Source: Tenacibaculum piscium
GTDB lineage: Bacteria > Bacteroidota > Bacteroidia > Flavobacteriales > Flavobacteriaceae
Assembly: GCF_021390715.1 (NCBI RefSeq)
Contig: NZ_JAJGWT010000003.1
Coordinates: 62,001-126,000, forward strand
Direction of reading: 5' to 3'
Length of the DNA: 64,000 bases
The notes below the pieces were generated by a model. It was not told where the DNA came from and did not search any database. It saw only the letters and a list, made by a program, of their open reading frames with translations. Made by a program: the position numbers and the translations under genes. How positions within the stretch are numbered: position 1 is the stretch's first letter; the number at the start of each line of letters is the position of its first letter. This document shows positions 17,646-26,260 of the stretch, piece by piece.

Positions 17646-18581
17646 ATGAACAAAATAAAAGGAATCATATTTGTTTCTATAGGAGCGGCTAGTTACGGTA
17701 TTTTAGCAACCATTATCAAATTAGCAAATAATAATAATTTTGGAACAGCAGGGCTTACTTTTTTACAATATCTCTTTGGAGTACTTGTTTTAAGTATCGC
17801 TACTTTTCTTATTAATACGAAATCAAAAAAAACTATTTCAACAACAAATACAACAAACCAAACAGCTATATCAACATCAAAATACCCGAGGTTAAAATTG
17901 ATGCTTTTTGGTACTTCGCTGGGGCTTACTAGTAGTTTTTATTATTTATCAATACAATATGTTCCTGTTTCTGTGGGGATTATTCTGTTAATGCAAACCG
18001 TTTGGATGGGCATCCTTTTAGAGTTTTTTATTGATAGAAAACTTGTTTCAAAAGCAAAAATAATAGGATCGATAATGGTATTGTTAGGTACTTTATTCGC
18101 TTCAAAAGTTTTTGAAAGTGATTTTAATTTTAATATTATTGGTTTTGTTTATGGCTTTTTAGCGGCTATATTTTACACCGCTTCTATGTATGCTTCTAAT
18201 AAAATTTCGTTAGAATTACCAAGTTTAACTAGAAGTAAATATTTAGTATATGGAGGTTTTTTAGCAATCCTTATTTTTTGGAATTTTCAAATTATTGAAG
18301 AAATAAATTCTGTAGAAATACTAAAATGGGGAATGGTTTTAGGATTGTTTGGTACCGTATTACCTCCTATCTTATTTAGCAAAGGTGTGCCCGCAATTGG
18401 TAACGGATTAACAAGTATTATTGCCGCTTTAGAAATACCTATTTCGGTTTTAAGTGCCTTTTTAATACTAAATGAACAGATTGGTTTTTTACAAGGTGTT
18501 GGAATTTTCATCATACTAATAACCATATTATTAATTAATGTTAAAAAGAAAGAAAAAATAGAAAAATCTAAAACTTTGTAA
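17646..18581 (+). CDS. EamA/DMT-family transporter
   Basis: 311 residues with about ten hydrophobic helices in two EamA repeats (residues about 1-150 and 165-300). Typical features are the N-terminal GAASYGILATIIKLA, VPVSVGIILLMQTVWMGIL at the end of repeat 1 and ALEIPISVLSAFLILNEQIG in repeat 2. Drug/metabolite transporters of this type export amino acids or other small metabolites; the substrate is unknown. A Ser/Thr/Lys-rich cytoplasmic loop lies at about 60-80. A structured repeat element starts 4 nt after the stop codon. Confidence 0.9.
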   Translation: MNKIKGIIFVSIGAASYGILATIIKLANNNNFGTAGLTFLQYLFGVLVLSIATFLINTKSKKTISTTNTTNQTAISTSKYPRLKLMLFGTSLGLTSSFYYLSIQYVPVSVGIILLMQTVWMGILLEFFIDRKLVSKAKIIGSIMVLLGTLFASKVFESDFNFNIIGFVYGFLAAIFYTASMYASNKISLELPSLTRSKYLVYGGFLAILIFWNFQIIEEINSVEILKWGMVLGLFGTVLPPILFSKGVPAIGNGLTSIIAALEIPISVLSAFLILNEQIGFLQGVGIFIILITILLINVKKKEKIEKSKTL

Positions 18582-18585
18582 GTAA

Positions 18586-18670
18586 GGCTAGCCCCGATTG
18601 AAGCATTTGTTTGAGCTCCTTTTTTGATTTTTTTCAAAAAAGAGCGAGTGCGGAAAGCGGGAAATAGCTC
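18586..18670 (+). ncRNA. Structured repeat element, copy 1 (Flavo-1-like RNA motif)
   Basis: An outer stem GCTA...TAGC and CCCG...CGGG encloses conserved single-strand parts (GATTGAAG; GGAAAG) and an A/T-rich inner hairpin (GCTC-TTTTTTGA / TCAAAAAAGAGC). A second copy with compensatory changes is at 31376-31444. From memory this pattern is widespread in Flavobacteriaceae and resembles the Flavo-1 motif; the name could not be checked. It sits between the EamA stop and the SDR start. Confidence 0.6.
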
Positions 18671-18710
18671 CAAAAAACAATACCTTTACTTATACAAAAA
18701 GTTTATAAAA

Positions 18711-19427
18711 ATGGAAGATTTAACAAATAAAAAAGCCATCATTACTGGTGGAAGTAGAGGATTAGGAAAAGCCACCGCAATCGCTTTTGCTCAAAAAGGA
18801 ATACACGTTGCTATTACAGGTAGAAACGAAAAACGCTTGCAAGAAACCGTTGCCGAATTAAAAACATACAATGTCGAGGCAACCTATGCCATTTTTGATG
18901 TCGGAAATTATGAACAAGTTCAACAAGGAATCAAAGAAATTATTGCCACTTTTGGAACTGTTGATATTTTAGTAAACAACGCTGGAGTTGCCGCTTTTGG
19001 AACTTTTAATGAAATGAAAGTTTCAGATTGGTCGCAAATTATACAAACCAATTTAATGGGAATGTATTACGTTACCAAAGAGGTTTTACCCTATTTAATC
19101 AAAAAAAACCAGGGTGATATTATTAATATTTCATCGACTGCTGGATTAAGTGGAAATGCGACAACCTCAGCCTATTCAGCCTCTAAATTTGCGGTTATTG
19201 GAATGTCGGAATCGTTAATGAAAGAAGTTCGTAAAAATAATATTCGTGTTTGCACGCTTACCCCGAGTACAATTGCTTCGGATATGTCTTTAGAATTAGG
19301 AATTACAGACGGAAATGTTGAAAAAGTGTTACAACCTGATGATTTTGCCGAATTAATTGTCGCTGGTTTAATGTTACCTAGAAGAGCGATGCTCAAAGGC
19401 GCTTCTTTATGGTCAACAAATCCATAA
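18711..19427 (+). CDS. Short-chain dehydrogenase/reductase, 3-ketoacyl-ACP reductase-like
   Basis: 238 residues from the ATG at 18711. The open frame extends upstream to 18624 but that part is the structured repeat, and the conserved domain begins at MEDLTNKKAIITGG. The NAD(P)-binding motif is TGGSRGLGKA, followed by NNAGVAAFG and the catalytic Ser and YxxxK (SSTAGLSG...SAYSASKFAV). It resembles FabG and related ketone reductases, but with no fatty-acid genes nearby the physiological substrate is open. A strong terminator follows. Confidence 0.9.
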   Translation: MEDLTNKKAIITGGSRGLGKATAIAFAQKGIHVAITGRNEKRLQETVAELKTYNVEATYAIFDVGNYEQVQQGIKEIIATFGTVDILVNNAGVAAFGTFNEMKVSDWSQIIQTNLMGMYYVTKEVLPYLIKKNQGDIINISSTAGLSGNATTSAYSASKFAVIGMSESLMKEVRKNNIRVCTLTPSTIASDMSLELGITDGNVEKVLQPDDFAELIVAGLMLPRRAMLKGASLWSTNP

Positions 19428-19445
19428 TTTAGATAATTTTTAATA

Positions 19446-19498
19446 GGCGTTTTCTTATTAATTTATCAGATAAATAATAAGAAAACGCTTTTTTTTGA
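19446..19498. terminator. Long bidirectional terminator between SDR and retron RT
   Basis: GCGTTTTCTTATT and AATAAGAAAACGC pair, extended inward by ATTTAT/ATAAAT, followed by eight T. It lies between convergent genes and isolates the retron operon on its 3' side. Confidence 0.88.
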
Positions 19499-19506
19499 TG
19501 AAATAT

Positions 19507-21045
19507 TTATTTTTTAAACAAAGAACTTATTTTTTTTAAAATCCCCAAACCTTCTTTACTTTCTACTTTAGAAGTTAATTCTGAAACATCATTTCCTTGA
19601 ATATTATTAGTGTTTTTAACATATTTTTCTTGATGACTTTCTTTATAAGAATGTGCTTTCAAAATATCACCTACTTGGCTTTTATATTTAACACCTTTTT
19701 CTTTATCTACTTGATAAATATAATTTGCATATCCATCAATTTCTGCTAAAACATTCAGTCCGCCGTTCCATGTTTTCCCTGCGATACCTTCTTTTTCAAT
19801 TTGATATAATAAAGCTCTAAAACGTTTTAATGATTTTTTATTGATATTCAATTTTTCATTCACCACAATACCAGTTACTTCCTGTCGTTGATTTCGCTTC
19901 ATTATTTTAAGCTTATCAGGATGTAAATTAAAGTTTTCTTCGGATATAATTTTTTTAGAATATTTTAATATCGCTGTAATGTGTTTAAATTGTGCTTGAT
20001 TTCCTGAAAAAGTAGTATCATCTACATATCGAGAATAGGCAAAACCATATTTTTTAGCCAAACCATCTAATCTATAATCCATTTTACGACATAAAACATT
20101 TGTTATTACAGGGCTACAAGGCGAACCTTGTGGTAAAAAACGTTCTCCTCTTTGTGAAAAATAATTTTCTCCTAATAAAGAAATATCTAAAATTTTAGAT
20201 TCTGAACATAACAATGAAAAAATAACCGCTAATTGTTCTGAATATCCTAATGATTTAAAAACTCCCTTTATTCTTTTATAAGTAACCGAAGGAAAAAAGT
20301 TTTTCAAATCTTGATTAATAACAACCGCTTTATCTACGTGAGGCATTGCGTTACTAACAATTGAACGTTCTTTTACACAACCATGCGCCTTATCGTGAAC
20401 AATTACTTTATTTAAAATATTTTCTAGAATAAAATGTTGCGCTCTTTTCAAACGAGGCATTGGCGCAGAAATTAAACGATATCCGCCTGATTTTTTAGCA
20501 ACTTTAAAACGTTTGTAGTGTTCAATTTGTGAGTTTTTTCTTGAAAAAGCTAAAAACCGAAGTTCATTTACAGTAATTTTCATCGCCTCAGCCAAATCTT
20601 TTACCGAATGATAAATTGGTAAACCAGCTTCTTTCAGTCTTACTTCATCTATTTGAGTATCGTTTAACTGATGAGAATAACCAGCACCTAAATAAGTAAT
20701 ATCTTCTTTTTTAGTTTGCTGCCATTTTTCCGCTTTTTCCTTACGGATTTGTTCTCTTTTAAGCTTAGTTTCTTTTTGTTTTTCTTTTGATAACTTCTTT
20801 CGCTCTTTGTGTTTATTTGCGATAAAAGCATCGGTATCTTTTATTAATTTTTCCTTTTTTACAAGTTTTGATAAATCCCCCGATAGGGCATTTTCTTCTT
20901 TTAAAAAGGCGTTTACTTTTTCGAAATTTACTTTGTCATCGCCCCAAAAACCTAATCGTTTCATTTCTGAAAGAATAAATTCATGTTTTGATGATTCTTT
21001 AATTTTGTCGTAAATCTCTTGTTTTCTCGTAGCTGAATTATCCAT
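19507..21045 (-). CDS. Retron reverse transcriptase
   Basis: 512 residues from the ATG at 21045. The frame can be extended to 21117, but those 24 codons would translate the 3' end of the msr-msd RNA, so the downstream ATG is chosen. RT motifs (numbered from this ATG): retron-specific NAMPH (NAxxH) at 232-236, QDLKNFFPS at 245-253, LPQGSPCSP at 304-312, catalytic YVDD at 340-343 and EVTGIVVN with the retron VTG at 390-392. A charged, coiled N-terminal region precedes DITYLGAGYS. No maturase, HNH or protease domain is present. It should prime on the branching G of the adjacent RNA and make msDNA. It is the last gene of the operon. Confidence 0.95.
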   Translation of the reverse strand: MDNSATRKQEIYDKIKESSKHEFILSEMKRLGFWGDDKVNFEKVNAFLKEENALSGDLSKLVKKEKLIKDTDAFIANKHKERKKLSKEKQKETKLKREQIRKEKAEKWQQTKKEDITYLGAGYSHQLNDTQIDEVRLKEAGLPIYHSVKDLAEAMKITVNELRFLAFSRKNSQIEHYKRFKVAKKSGGYRLISAPMPRLKRAQHFILENILNKVIVHDKAHGCVKERSIVSNAMPHVDKAVVINQDLKNFFPSVTYKRIKGVFKSLGYSEQLAVIFSLLCSESKILDISLLGENYFSQRGERFLPQGSPCSPVITNVLCRKMDYRLDGLAKKYGFAYSRYVDDTTFSGNQAQFKHITAILKYSKKIISEENFNLHPDKLKIMKRNQRQEVTGIVVNEKLNINKKSLKRFRALLYQIEKEGIAGKTWNGGLNVLAEIDGYANYIYQVDKEKGVKYKSQVGDILKAHSYKESHQEKYVKNTNNIQGNDVSELTSKVESKEGLGILKKISSLFKK

Positions 21046-21058
21046 AAAACAAAAAAGA

Positions 21059-21288
21059 GGTAGCAATAAGATGTATATTTTTTCCCTTCGTACAATTCTA
21101 AAGACTGAATTGAACAACTCCAGTGAAATAGGTACTATAGTGCTATTTCACTTCGAAGAAGTTTAACCGGAAATGGCATTATAGTACCTATTTCACAAGT
21201 TAAGTTCGAGTCAGTGACGCGTTGGGTGTCTGTAAGCTAGATTGGCGATACACCAATCAAATTGCAAGGTTGTTATCTTATTACTACC
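21059..21288 (-). ncRNA. Retron msr-msd RNA
   Basis: About 230 nt between the SWIM gene and the RT. In transcript orientation: a1 at 21288-21275 (GGTAGTAATAAGAT) pairs with a2 at 21072-21059 (ATCTTATTGCTACC), 14 bp with one G.U. The msr hairpin is at 21258-21240 (GATTGGTG / CGCCAATC, loop TAT). The msd hairpin has 27-nt arms at 21196-21170 and 21149-21123, closed by a 20-nt loop that itself holds ACTTC/GAAGT. A further hairpin is at 21112-21093 (CAATTC/GAATTG). The RNA begins 14 nt after the SWIM stop and a2 ends 13 nt before the RT ATG. The branching G is probably at 21277, the last G of a1 (inference). Confidence 0.9.
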
Positions 21289-21302
21289 AAGGTTTAAATA
21301 TA

Positions 21303-22934
21303 TTAATTTTTTTTATCAAAAGCGATTCTTGTGGCTAAAATATGTTCACAAGGTCCTTTTGTCATTTTATTTTGATGATAATAACTGCAAACACACTTAG
21401 CATCAACAATTTGAAGGTCGTTGTTAATAAGTACACTTGTCTTATAATTATTACTTACTGTCGCATTTATCGTTATATTATTGCCATCAATAGTTGTTTT
21501 TAAGTTTTCAACAGCTCCTGATTCCATCAATTCATAGGCTGTTTTATCAATTTCATTAGAAAAACGTAAGCTATCTAAATCGATTCCATCTTTCTTTAGT
21601 TCCCGAATTCGATATACATTATTCTTTAAATCGTACACTACTTTTCCTGCTTGTGTAAAAGTTTGTAACGATTGCGTTACAATTGTTTTATCTAATCCTA
21701 AATTATTTGCTAAATTACTTGGAGTATTTAACCAATCTTTTCGCAATTCCAAATAAATAGTTTGCATGGTTGTAGCAGGAACTTGTCCTCTTGGCGAAAG
21801 CAAATCTAAATTTGTTGTTTGCGTCCAATCATTGGCTGTCCAACCAGATAATCCTAATGTAAAATACATATCATTTGCCAAATGTGCGATATAAAAAGAA
21901 GGCATACCGCTACCCAATAAATGAACTGTAAATTTAGTAGTAACTGGCAGTAATCGTTCTAAAAGTGTTATTCTTCTTCTTCCCCAAACTCTTATTTCCT
22001 TCTCTTCATCGCCTTCATATATCGATTGTAAACAAGCTACTTCAATATTCCAAGGTTCAAAAACAGCAATAATAGGTTTACCAGGTTTTAAAATATATTT
22101 TATCGCCCTTGGTCCTTTCTTCTCTTTGTGTCTTTTTAATACGGATATAAAATTAGCAATATCCACAGGATGCAAATCAAAAGATACTTTATCGCTTGTC
22201 ATGGCACTACTTACTTGTAAAAAACCACGAACCCAACTATCAGGCAAATCAATTTTTACTTCTCTGTAGGTGTCTTCTCCTGTTGTTTTTACATCAAAAC
22301 CCTTCGGATCAACTTTAAATTCGGTTTCTTTATAAGTTCTTATTTTTTGAAACTCATTATATAACGCCTTAGAATAATCAATATTAGTTGTTCCACATTT
22401 AAACTCATTTATATTTTTAAAGACATCATAACCACAAGATAATTTCCCGTAAACAGATTCATCTTGACTAAAACATTCAAAAAATACTTGATCTGGATGT
22501 ACTGTAATTACAGGATCTAAAACAAACCAAGCAGCATAATCTCGTTTATATAGATAATTAAAATATTTTCGTTGCGCATCATAAAAAGGCTTTGTAATTT
22601 CTTCTCTTTTTGAACGTAATTTTTTTAATTTTTCTTGAACATCTCTAACTTCTTCTTTTAGCCCAGATAATTCTGCTGTTGCATCTGCAATCCATACTTC
22701 TTCCTGACCTTTTAACCAAGCTAAATATTCTGTATTATCTTTAGGTTGAAAATTAAAATCGGCAATTACTACATGATGTAAGGCTGAAATAGCTTCTCTA
22801 AAAGGAATTTTCTTATCTAAGCTTCCTACAAAATACGTAGGTTCTCTTAATACATCTGGTGCAAAACTTACGCCTGTAGATTCAATTCCGTTATTAACAG
22901 TACTATTGCCACTATATTTAAAATTAAACTTCAT
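21303..22934 (-). CDS. SWIM zinc-finger protein, retron-associated
   Basis: 543 residues. The C-terminus holds a SWIM finger CxCx12CxH: Cys514, Cys516, Cys529 and His531 (KCVCSYYHQ ... GPCEHI). SWIM fingers bind nucleic acid or protein. A helical, charged coiled coil spans about 80-125, and a winged-helix-like segment (LANNLGLDKTIVTQSLQTF) lies at about 415-460. The rest is not recognised. The gene lies 14 nt downstream of the WGR-HEAT gene and 14 nt upstream of the msr-msd RNA, all on one strand, so it is probably an accessory or effector of the retron. Confidence 0.85.
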   Translation of the reverse strand: MKFNFKYSGNSTVNNGIESTGVSFAPDVLREPTYFVGSLDKKIPFREAISALHHVVIADFNFQPKDNTEYLAWLKGQEEVWIADATAELSGLKEEVRDVQEKLKKLRSKREEITKPFYDAQRKYFNYLYKRDYAAWFVLDPVITVHPDQVFFECFSQDESVYGKLSCGYDVFKNINEFKCGTTNIDYSKALYNEFQKIRTYKETEFKVDPKGFDVKTTGEDTYREVKIDLPDSWVRGFLQVSSAMTSDKVSFDLHPVDIANFISVLKRHKEKKGPRAIKYILKPGKPIIAVFEPWNIEVACLQSIYEGDEEKEIRVWGRRRITLLERLLPVTTKFTVHLLGSGMPSFYIAHLANDMYFTLGLSGWTANDWTQTTNLDLLSPRGQVPATTMQTIYLELRKDWLNTPSNLANNLGLDKTIVTQSLQTFTQAGKVVYDLKNNVYRIRELKKDGIDLDSLRFSNEIDKTAYELMESGAVENLKTTIDGNNITINATVSNNYKTSVLINNDLQIVDAKCVCSYYHQNKMTKGPCEHILATRIAFDKKN

Positions 22935-22948
22935 TCTTTTTCTTACGC

Positions 22949-25900
22949 TTATTTAATTAATAATGGCACTTCTACATCTGTGTGTACTTCAGAAATAGTG
23001 ATTAAAATATCTATAATTTTATCTTTATCAATGGCAGTTTTTGTATCTAAAATAGCTGTTAAAACGCGTACGGTCATTACAGCTATTTCTTTATATTTTT
23101 TCGATTGATTTTCTAAAAAAGAATACACTCTTGTTTTTGTAGCTCTGTTAGTATTTATATAAAACAAGGTTGTTTTAAAATAATCTTCTAATTGTAAGAT
23201 AACTTTTATATTATCCGAAGCGTATCCTTCTAAATAATTAGTCACAAAAAACTGCATACTTTTCGTTGGATGTTCTTGTAAACTAACAAGTAACGGCAAT
23301 CCTTTTTCTTCTGAAAAATGGGTTGTAATTAGGCTTCTACCTAAATGCTGTACTTGGTCTTTTATATGATCACATACATATAATAGTAATGGTACTGTCC
23401 AATTTTCAGGTTTAATATGAGTTCTAAAATAAGCATCAGCCCAATCGATAACATCTTGCCAATTCGTATTAAAAATAGGCAATGCTTCTTCCAATTCGTA
23501 ATTTACTCTGGCTACATTATTTTTGAAATAATCATGTAATTGTGTTCTTACAGAAAACACATCACTATGTGCTAAACGTACTAATTCAGACATTTTTAAG
23601 TTATTCATATCGACTCTTCTTTCAAAAAGTGGCGTTCCTAACTTCTGTGCAAATTCATGTTTTGATAAAATTAATGCTATTATTTCTTCTTCGGATACAG
23701 GCTCTTTTTGAGTTCCATAAAATTGTACTAAAATATTAAAACAATTTTGATGTAAACCCTCATACGTTTCATCTTCTGTTAAAGAAGCTAGTAATTTTTT
23801 ACGTAAATATTCTTTAAATTCTTCATCTAAATGAATTAATTTACGAATTGTTGGTTGTATTGCTTTTCTAACCGCTTCATGTTCTGAAAAACAAAAACGA
23901 ATAATATCTTGTTTATTTTCTAATAAAAATTCATCAGGAAAATACGCTAAAAGTTCAATACCTGCAGTTCTTAAAACCGCTTCATCTGAAGTAATATATT
24001 CTTTATAAGTATCTTTAAAAAGTTCATAAACAGATGTGGTATTGTGTTTTGCTAAATTGATTGCAAATAACTGATTTGTTACAGAACTTGAAGCCGATAA
24101 ACTGACAATATATTGAGCAGATGTAGCACTTAATAATTCCCCAAAAAATGTATTTCCGATTAAATTATTAACCGAAATTAAAAAATCAGAAGTATAATTA
24201 GATGATTTATCAAACAATGTTATTAAATCATCTATAGATATTGGTGTATTATACGCTACTCTATTTTGATACAAATTACTTAAATAATCAATAACTAAAA
24301 CCTCATCAGTAAGTAATAATTTTGTTACTAAAGAAGTACTTGATAAATACGAAGCTTCATATTTACCCAACCATTTTATTCCTAATTCAACAGCTTTTTT
24401 ATTTTTTGAAGCTAATAAAATCAATAAAATATCTTCAGACGCTTGTGTTGTTGCATATTTTTGTTCTAAAACCTCAGCTATTAAATCTAATACCTTCGGA
24501 TGATAATGTCGTATTAATTTGGCTAGTATTTCTTCGGATAAATTTTCTAAAAAATGTGGATTCTCTTTTATAATTTTCAATGAAAAATCAACTGCAATAC
24601 TACTTTTTGCATTGGCAAGAATATATAATACTTCGGATGGTTTTTCATTCCAAAGAATCGGAAGAATATCTTCTCTTATAGTATTATCGGTAAGTTCATC
24701 TATATAAAACCATTTATTACCGATACATTTAAACCTTGTTGAATTTCCATACAAGATATACATCAAAGCTAAAAATTGATGGTATTTCGGATACTGTCTT
24801 TTTTCTAATTCATAACCAGTTTCCTGATTATAAACCCACTCACTAACCGTATTTTCAGGAGCTACATCTATCTGATCATTTAAAGAACATAATATCTCTT
24901 TAGCACATGCAATATACCCTTGTTGATTCTCTGTACTTAAGGTATATATTTTCTGATAGGTATTTTTATTAAAATAGTTTTTAGTTTTTCCTGAAAAAGC
25001 AATTCTTGGATTTGGTTTTTTCTTTTCTACGGATGCTTCTACCCAATTATATTCATCATCTATATTTGGATAATCAGAACTGTAAGTGGCGTTACTAATA
25101 GCAATTCGTTTAGATACTAAGGCAAAAAATTGAATATCATTTATAGCATAAGCCGCTCTATAAATATAACGTACAGATTTAAAAGTGTTTACTTTTAAAG
25201 GGATTTTCGCTATTATATCAAATAAAGTAGCTCTCTCCACATCATTATTATAGGAATGAACATACGCATAAAATAACAACATCGGATTTTTACTTCCTTC
25301 TCCTAAAAACTGTGTTGCTAAAGAATCTATTTCAGTTTTTGTAATATGCTTTGCAACTTCGTTTTGTACTATTTTTATATCCGAAGTATTTCCATACTTT
25401 AAAATATAAGCTACGGATATTCTAGCTCCAATAGTATTAAAAGTATCTTTTTTGAAGATTTTAATTGCATCTTCAACATAATCTGATTCATTAAAATCAA
25501 TTAAAACAGATAACGCATTATACTGTTCAAACTCATCCGATGAATGGATAAATTGAGCTATTAATGGTATTGCTTCTCTTATTTTTAAAACACCAACCCT
25601 ATTTATAATTCTAGATACTTTCCAATTTCGGGTATAAGTTCCTTTTAAAGCTTGATTTAAATACTTTAAAATAGTATCTTTTCGTGTAGTACTTTCTTCT
25701 TTCTTCGGATTTTCAACTTGTGTAGTCGTTGTTACTTTAGCTTCTTCTGAATATCCTTTCTTTTCTTTACTTCCGACTAATTTATTGAAGATTTTCTCGG
25801 CCTCTTCATAAGATACAGGAAAAACAGTTTTTGTTCCTTCTCTTAAACTCGCGCCTCTTCTACCATATCTAAAGTTTACTATAAATAAATCTTGACTTTC

Positions 25901-25975
25901 ACATAGGTCAACTTCATAAACTTTGTCTGATTTTTCATCTGAAAAATATAATTTCTTTTGTTTGATTAATTTCAA
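22949..25975 (-). CDS. WGR-domain and HEAT-like repeat protein, retron-associated
   Basis: 1008 residues. The N-terminal 70 or so form a WGR domain (MKLIKQKKLYFSDEKSDKVY, then FRYGRRGASLREGTKTV), a nucleic-acid-interacting fold also found in PARPs. The rest (about 100-1000) is long, alpha-helical and repetitive, like HEAT/ARM repeats, with no visible catalytic motif. The start is TTG at 25975: an in-frame TAA lies two codons upstream and the family N-terminus begins exactly here. It is first gene of the retron operon. WGR and SWIM partners of this size also occur together outside retrons (for example near E. coli molR, from memory), so the function remains inference. Confidence 0.85.
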   Translation of the reverse strand: MKLIKQKKLYFSDEKSDKVYEVDLCESQDLFIVNFRYGRRGASLREGTKTVFPVSYEEAEKIFNKLVGSKEKKGYSEEAKVTTTTQVENPKKEESTTRKDTILKYLNQALKGTYTRNWKVSRIINRVGVLKIREAIPLIAQFIHSSDEFEQYNALSVLIDFNESDYVEDAIKIFKKDTFNTIGARISVAYILKYGNTSDIKIVQNEVAKHITKTEIDSLATQFLGEGSKNPMLLFYAYVHSYNNDVERATLFDIIAKIPLKVNTFKSVRYIYRAAYAINDIQFFALVSKRIAISNATYSSDYPNIDDEYNWVEASVEKKKPNPRIAFSGKTKNYFNKNTYQKIYTLSTENQQGYIACAKEILCSLNDQIDVAPENTVSEWVYNQETGYELEKRQYPKYHQFLALMYILYGNSTRFKCIGNKWFYIDELTDNTIREDILPILWNEKPSEVLYILANAKSSIAVDFSLKIIKENPHFLENLSEEILAKLIRHYHPKVLDLIAEVLEQKYATTQASEDILLILLASKNKKAVELGIKWLGKYEASYLSSTSLVTKLLLTDEVLVIDYLSNLYQNRVAYNTPISIDDLITLFDKSSNYTSDFLISVNNLIGNTFFGELLSATSAQYIVSLSASSSVTNQLFAINLAKHNTTSVYELFKDTYKEYITSDEAVLRTAGIELLAYFPDEFLLENKQDIIRFCFSEHEAVRKAIQPTIRKLIHLDEEFKEYLRKKLLASLTEDETYEGLHQNCFNILVQFYGTQKEPVSEEEIIALILSKHEFAQKLGTPLFERRVDMNNLKMSELVRLAHSDVFSVRTQLHDYFKNNVARVNYELEEALPIFNTNWQDVIDWADAYFRTHIKPENWTVPLLLYVCDHIKDQVQHLGRSLITTHFSEEKGLPLLVSLQEHPTKSMQFFVTNYLEGYASDNIKVILQLEDYFKTTLFYINTNRATKTRVYSFLENQSKKYKEIAVMTVRVLTAILDTKTAIDKDKIIDILITISEVHTDVEVPLLIK

Positions 25976-26094
25976 GGCTTAATTTTTTTTTAAGACTTTA
26001 AATATATAAATATTTTAGAAAATAATCATCTATTTATTGTTTTTAACACGTATTTATCTTTTTATAAGAGCCGCTAGTTTAAAAATTAAATTAT

Positions 26095-26180
26095 CGTCAT
26101 GCTGAATTTATTTCAGCATCACATAAAACTAAGAACTCTGGCAAATCAAGATACGAAACTGAAATAAATTCAGGTTGACG
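26095..26180. repeat. Small palindromic repeat element (REP/MITE-like)
   Basis: The ends CGTCATGCTGAATTTATTTC... and ...GAAATAAATTCAGGTTGACG are inverted repeats of 22 nt with two differences, around a 43-nt core. The sequence type (GTCA.GCTGAA.TTATTTCAG) is one I associate with dispersed repeats in flavobacteria. No coding potential. It lies in the 285-nt gap between the retron operon start and the end of the thiamine operon; the rest of that gap is A/T-rich without a clear promoter. Confidence 0.7.
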
Positions 26181-26260
26181 GATTCTATTTCTTATTTTTC
26201 TGCTATAAAACTGTCTAAATGAAATTTAAACAGGTTCTAAAAATAAAACGTGTTAATTTT

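Noticed and set aside
18624..18710. Upstream extension of the SDR gene
   Set aside because: Translates the structured repeat element; the SDR domain begins at the ATG at 18711.
19507..21045. Group II intron or diversity-generating RT
   Set aside because: No maturase or HNH domain, no intron RNA, no variable/template repeat pair; NAxxH and VTG motifs plus a1/a2 RNA fit a retron.
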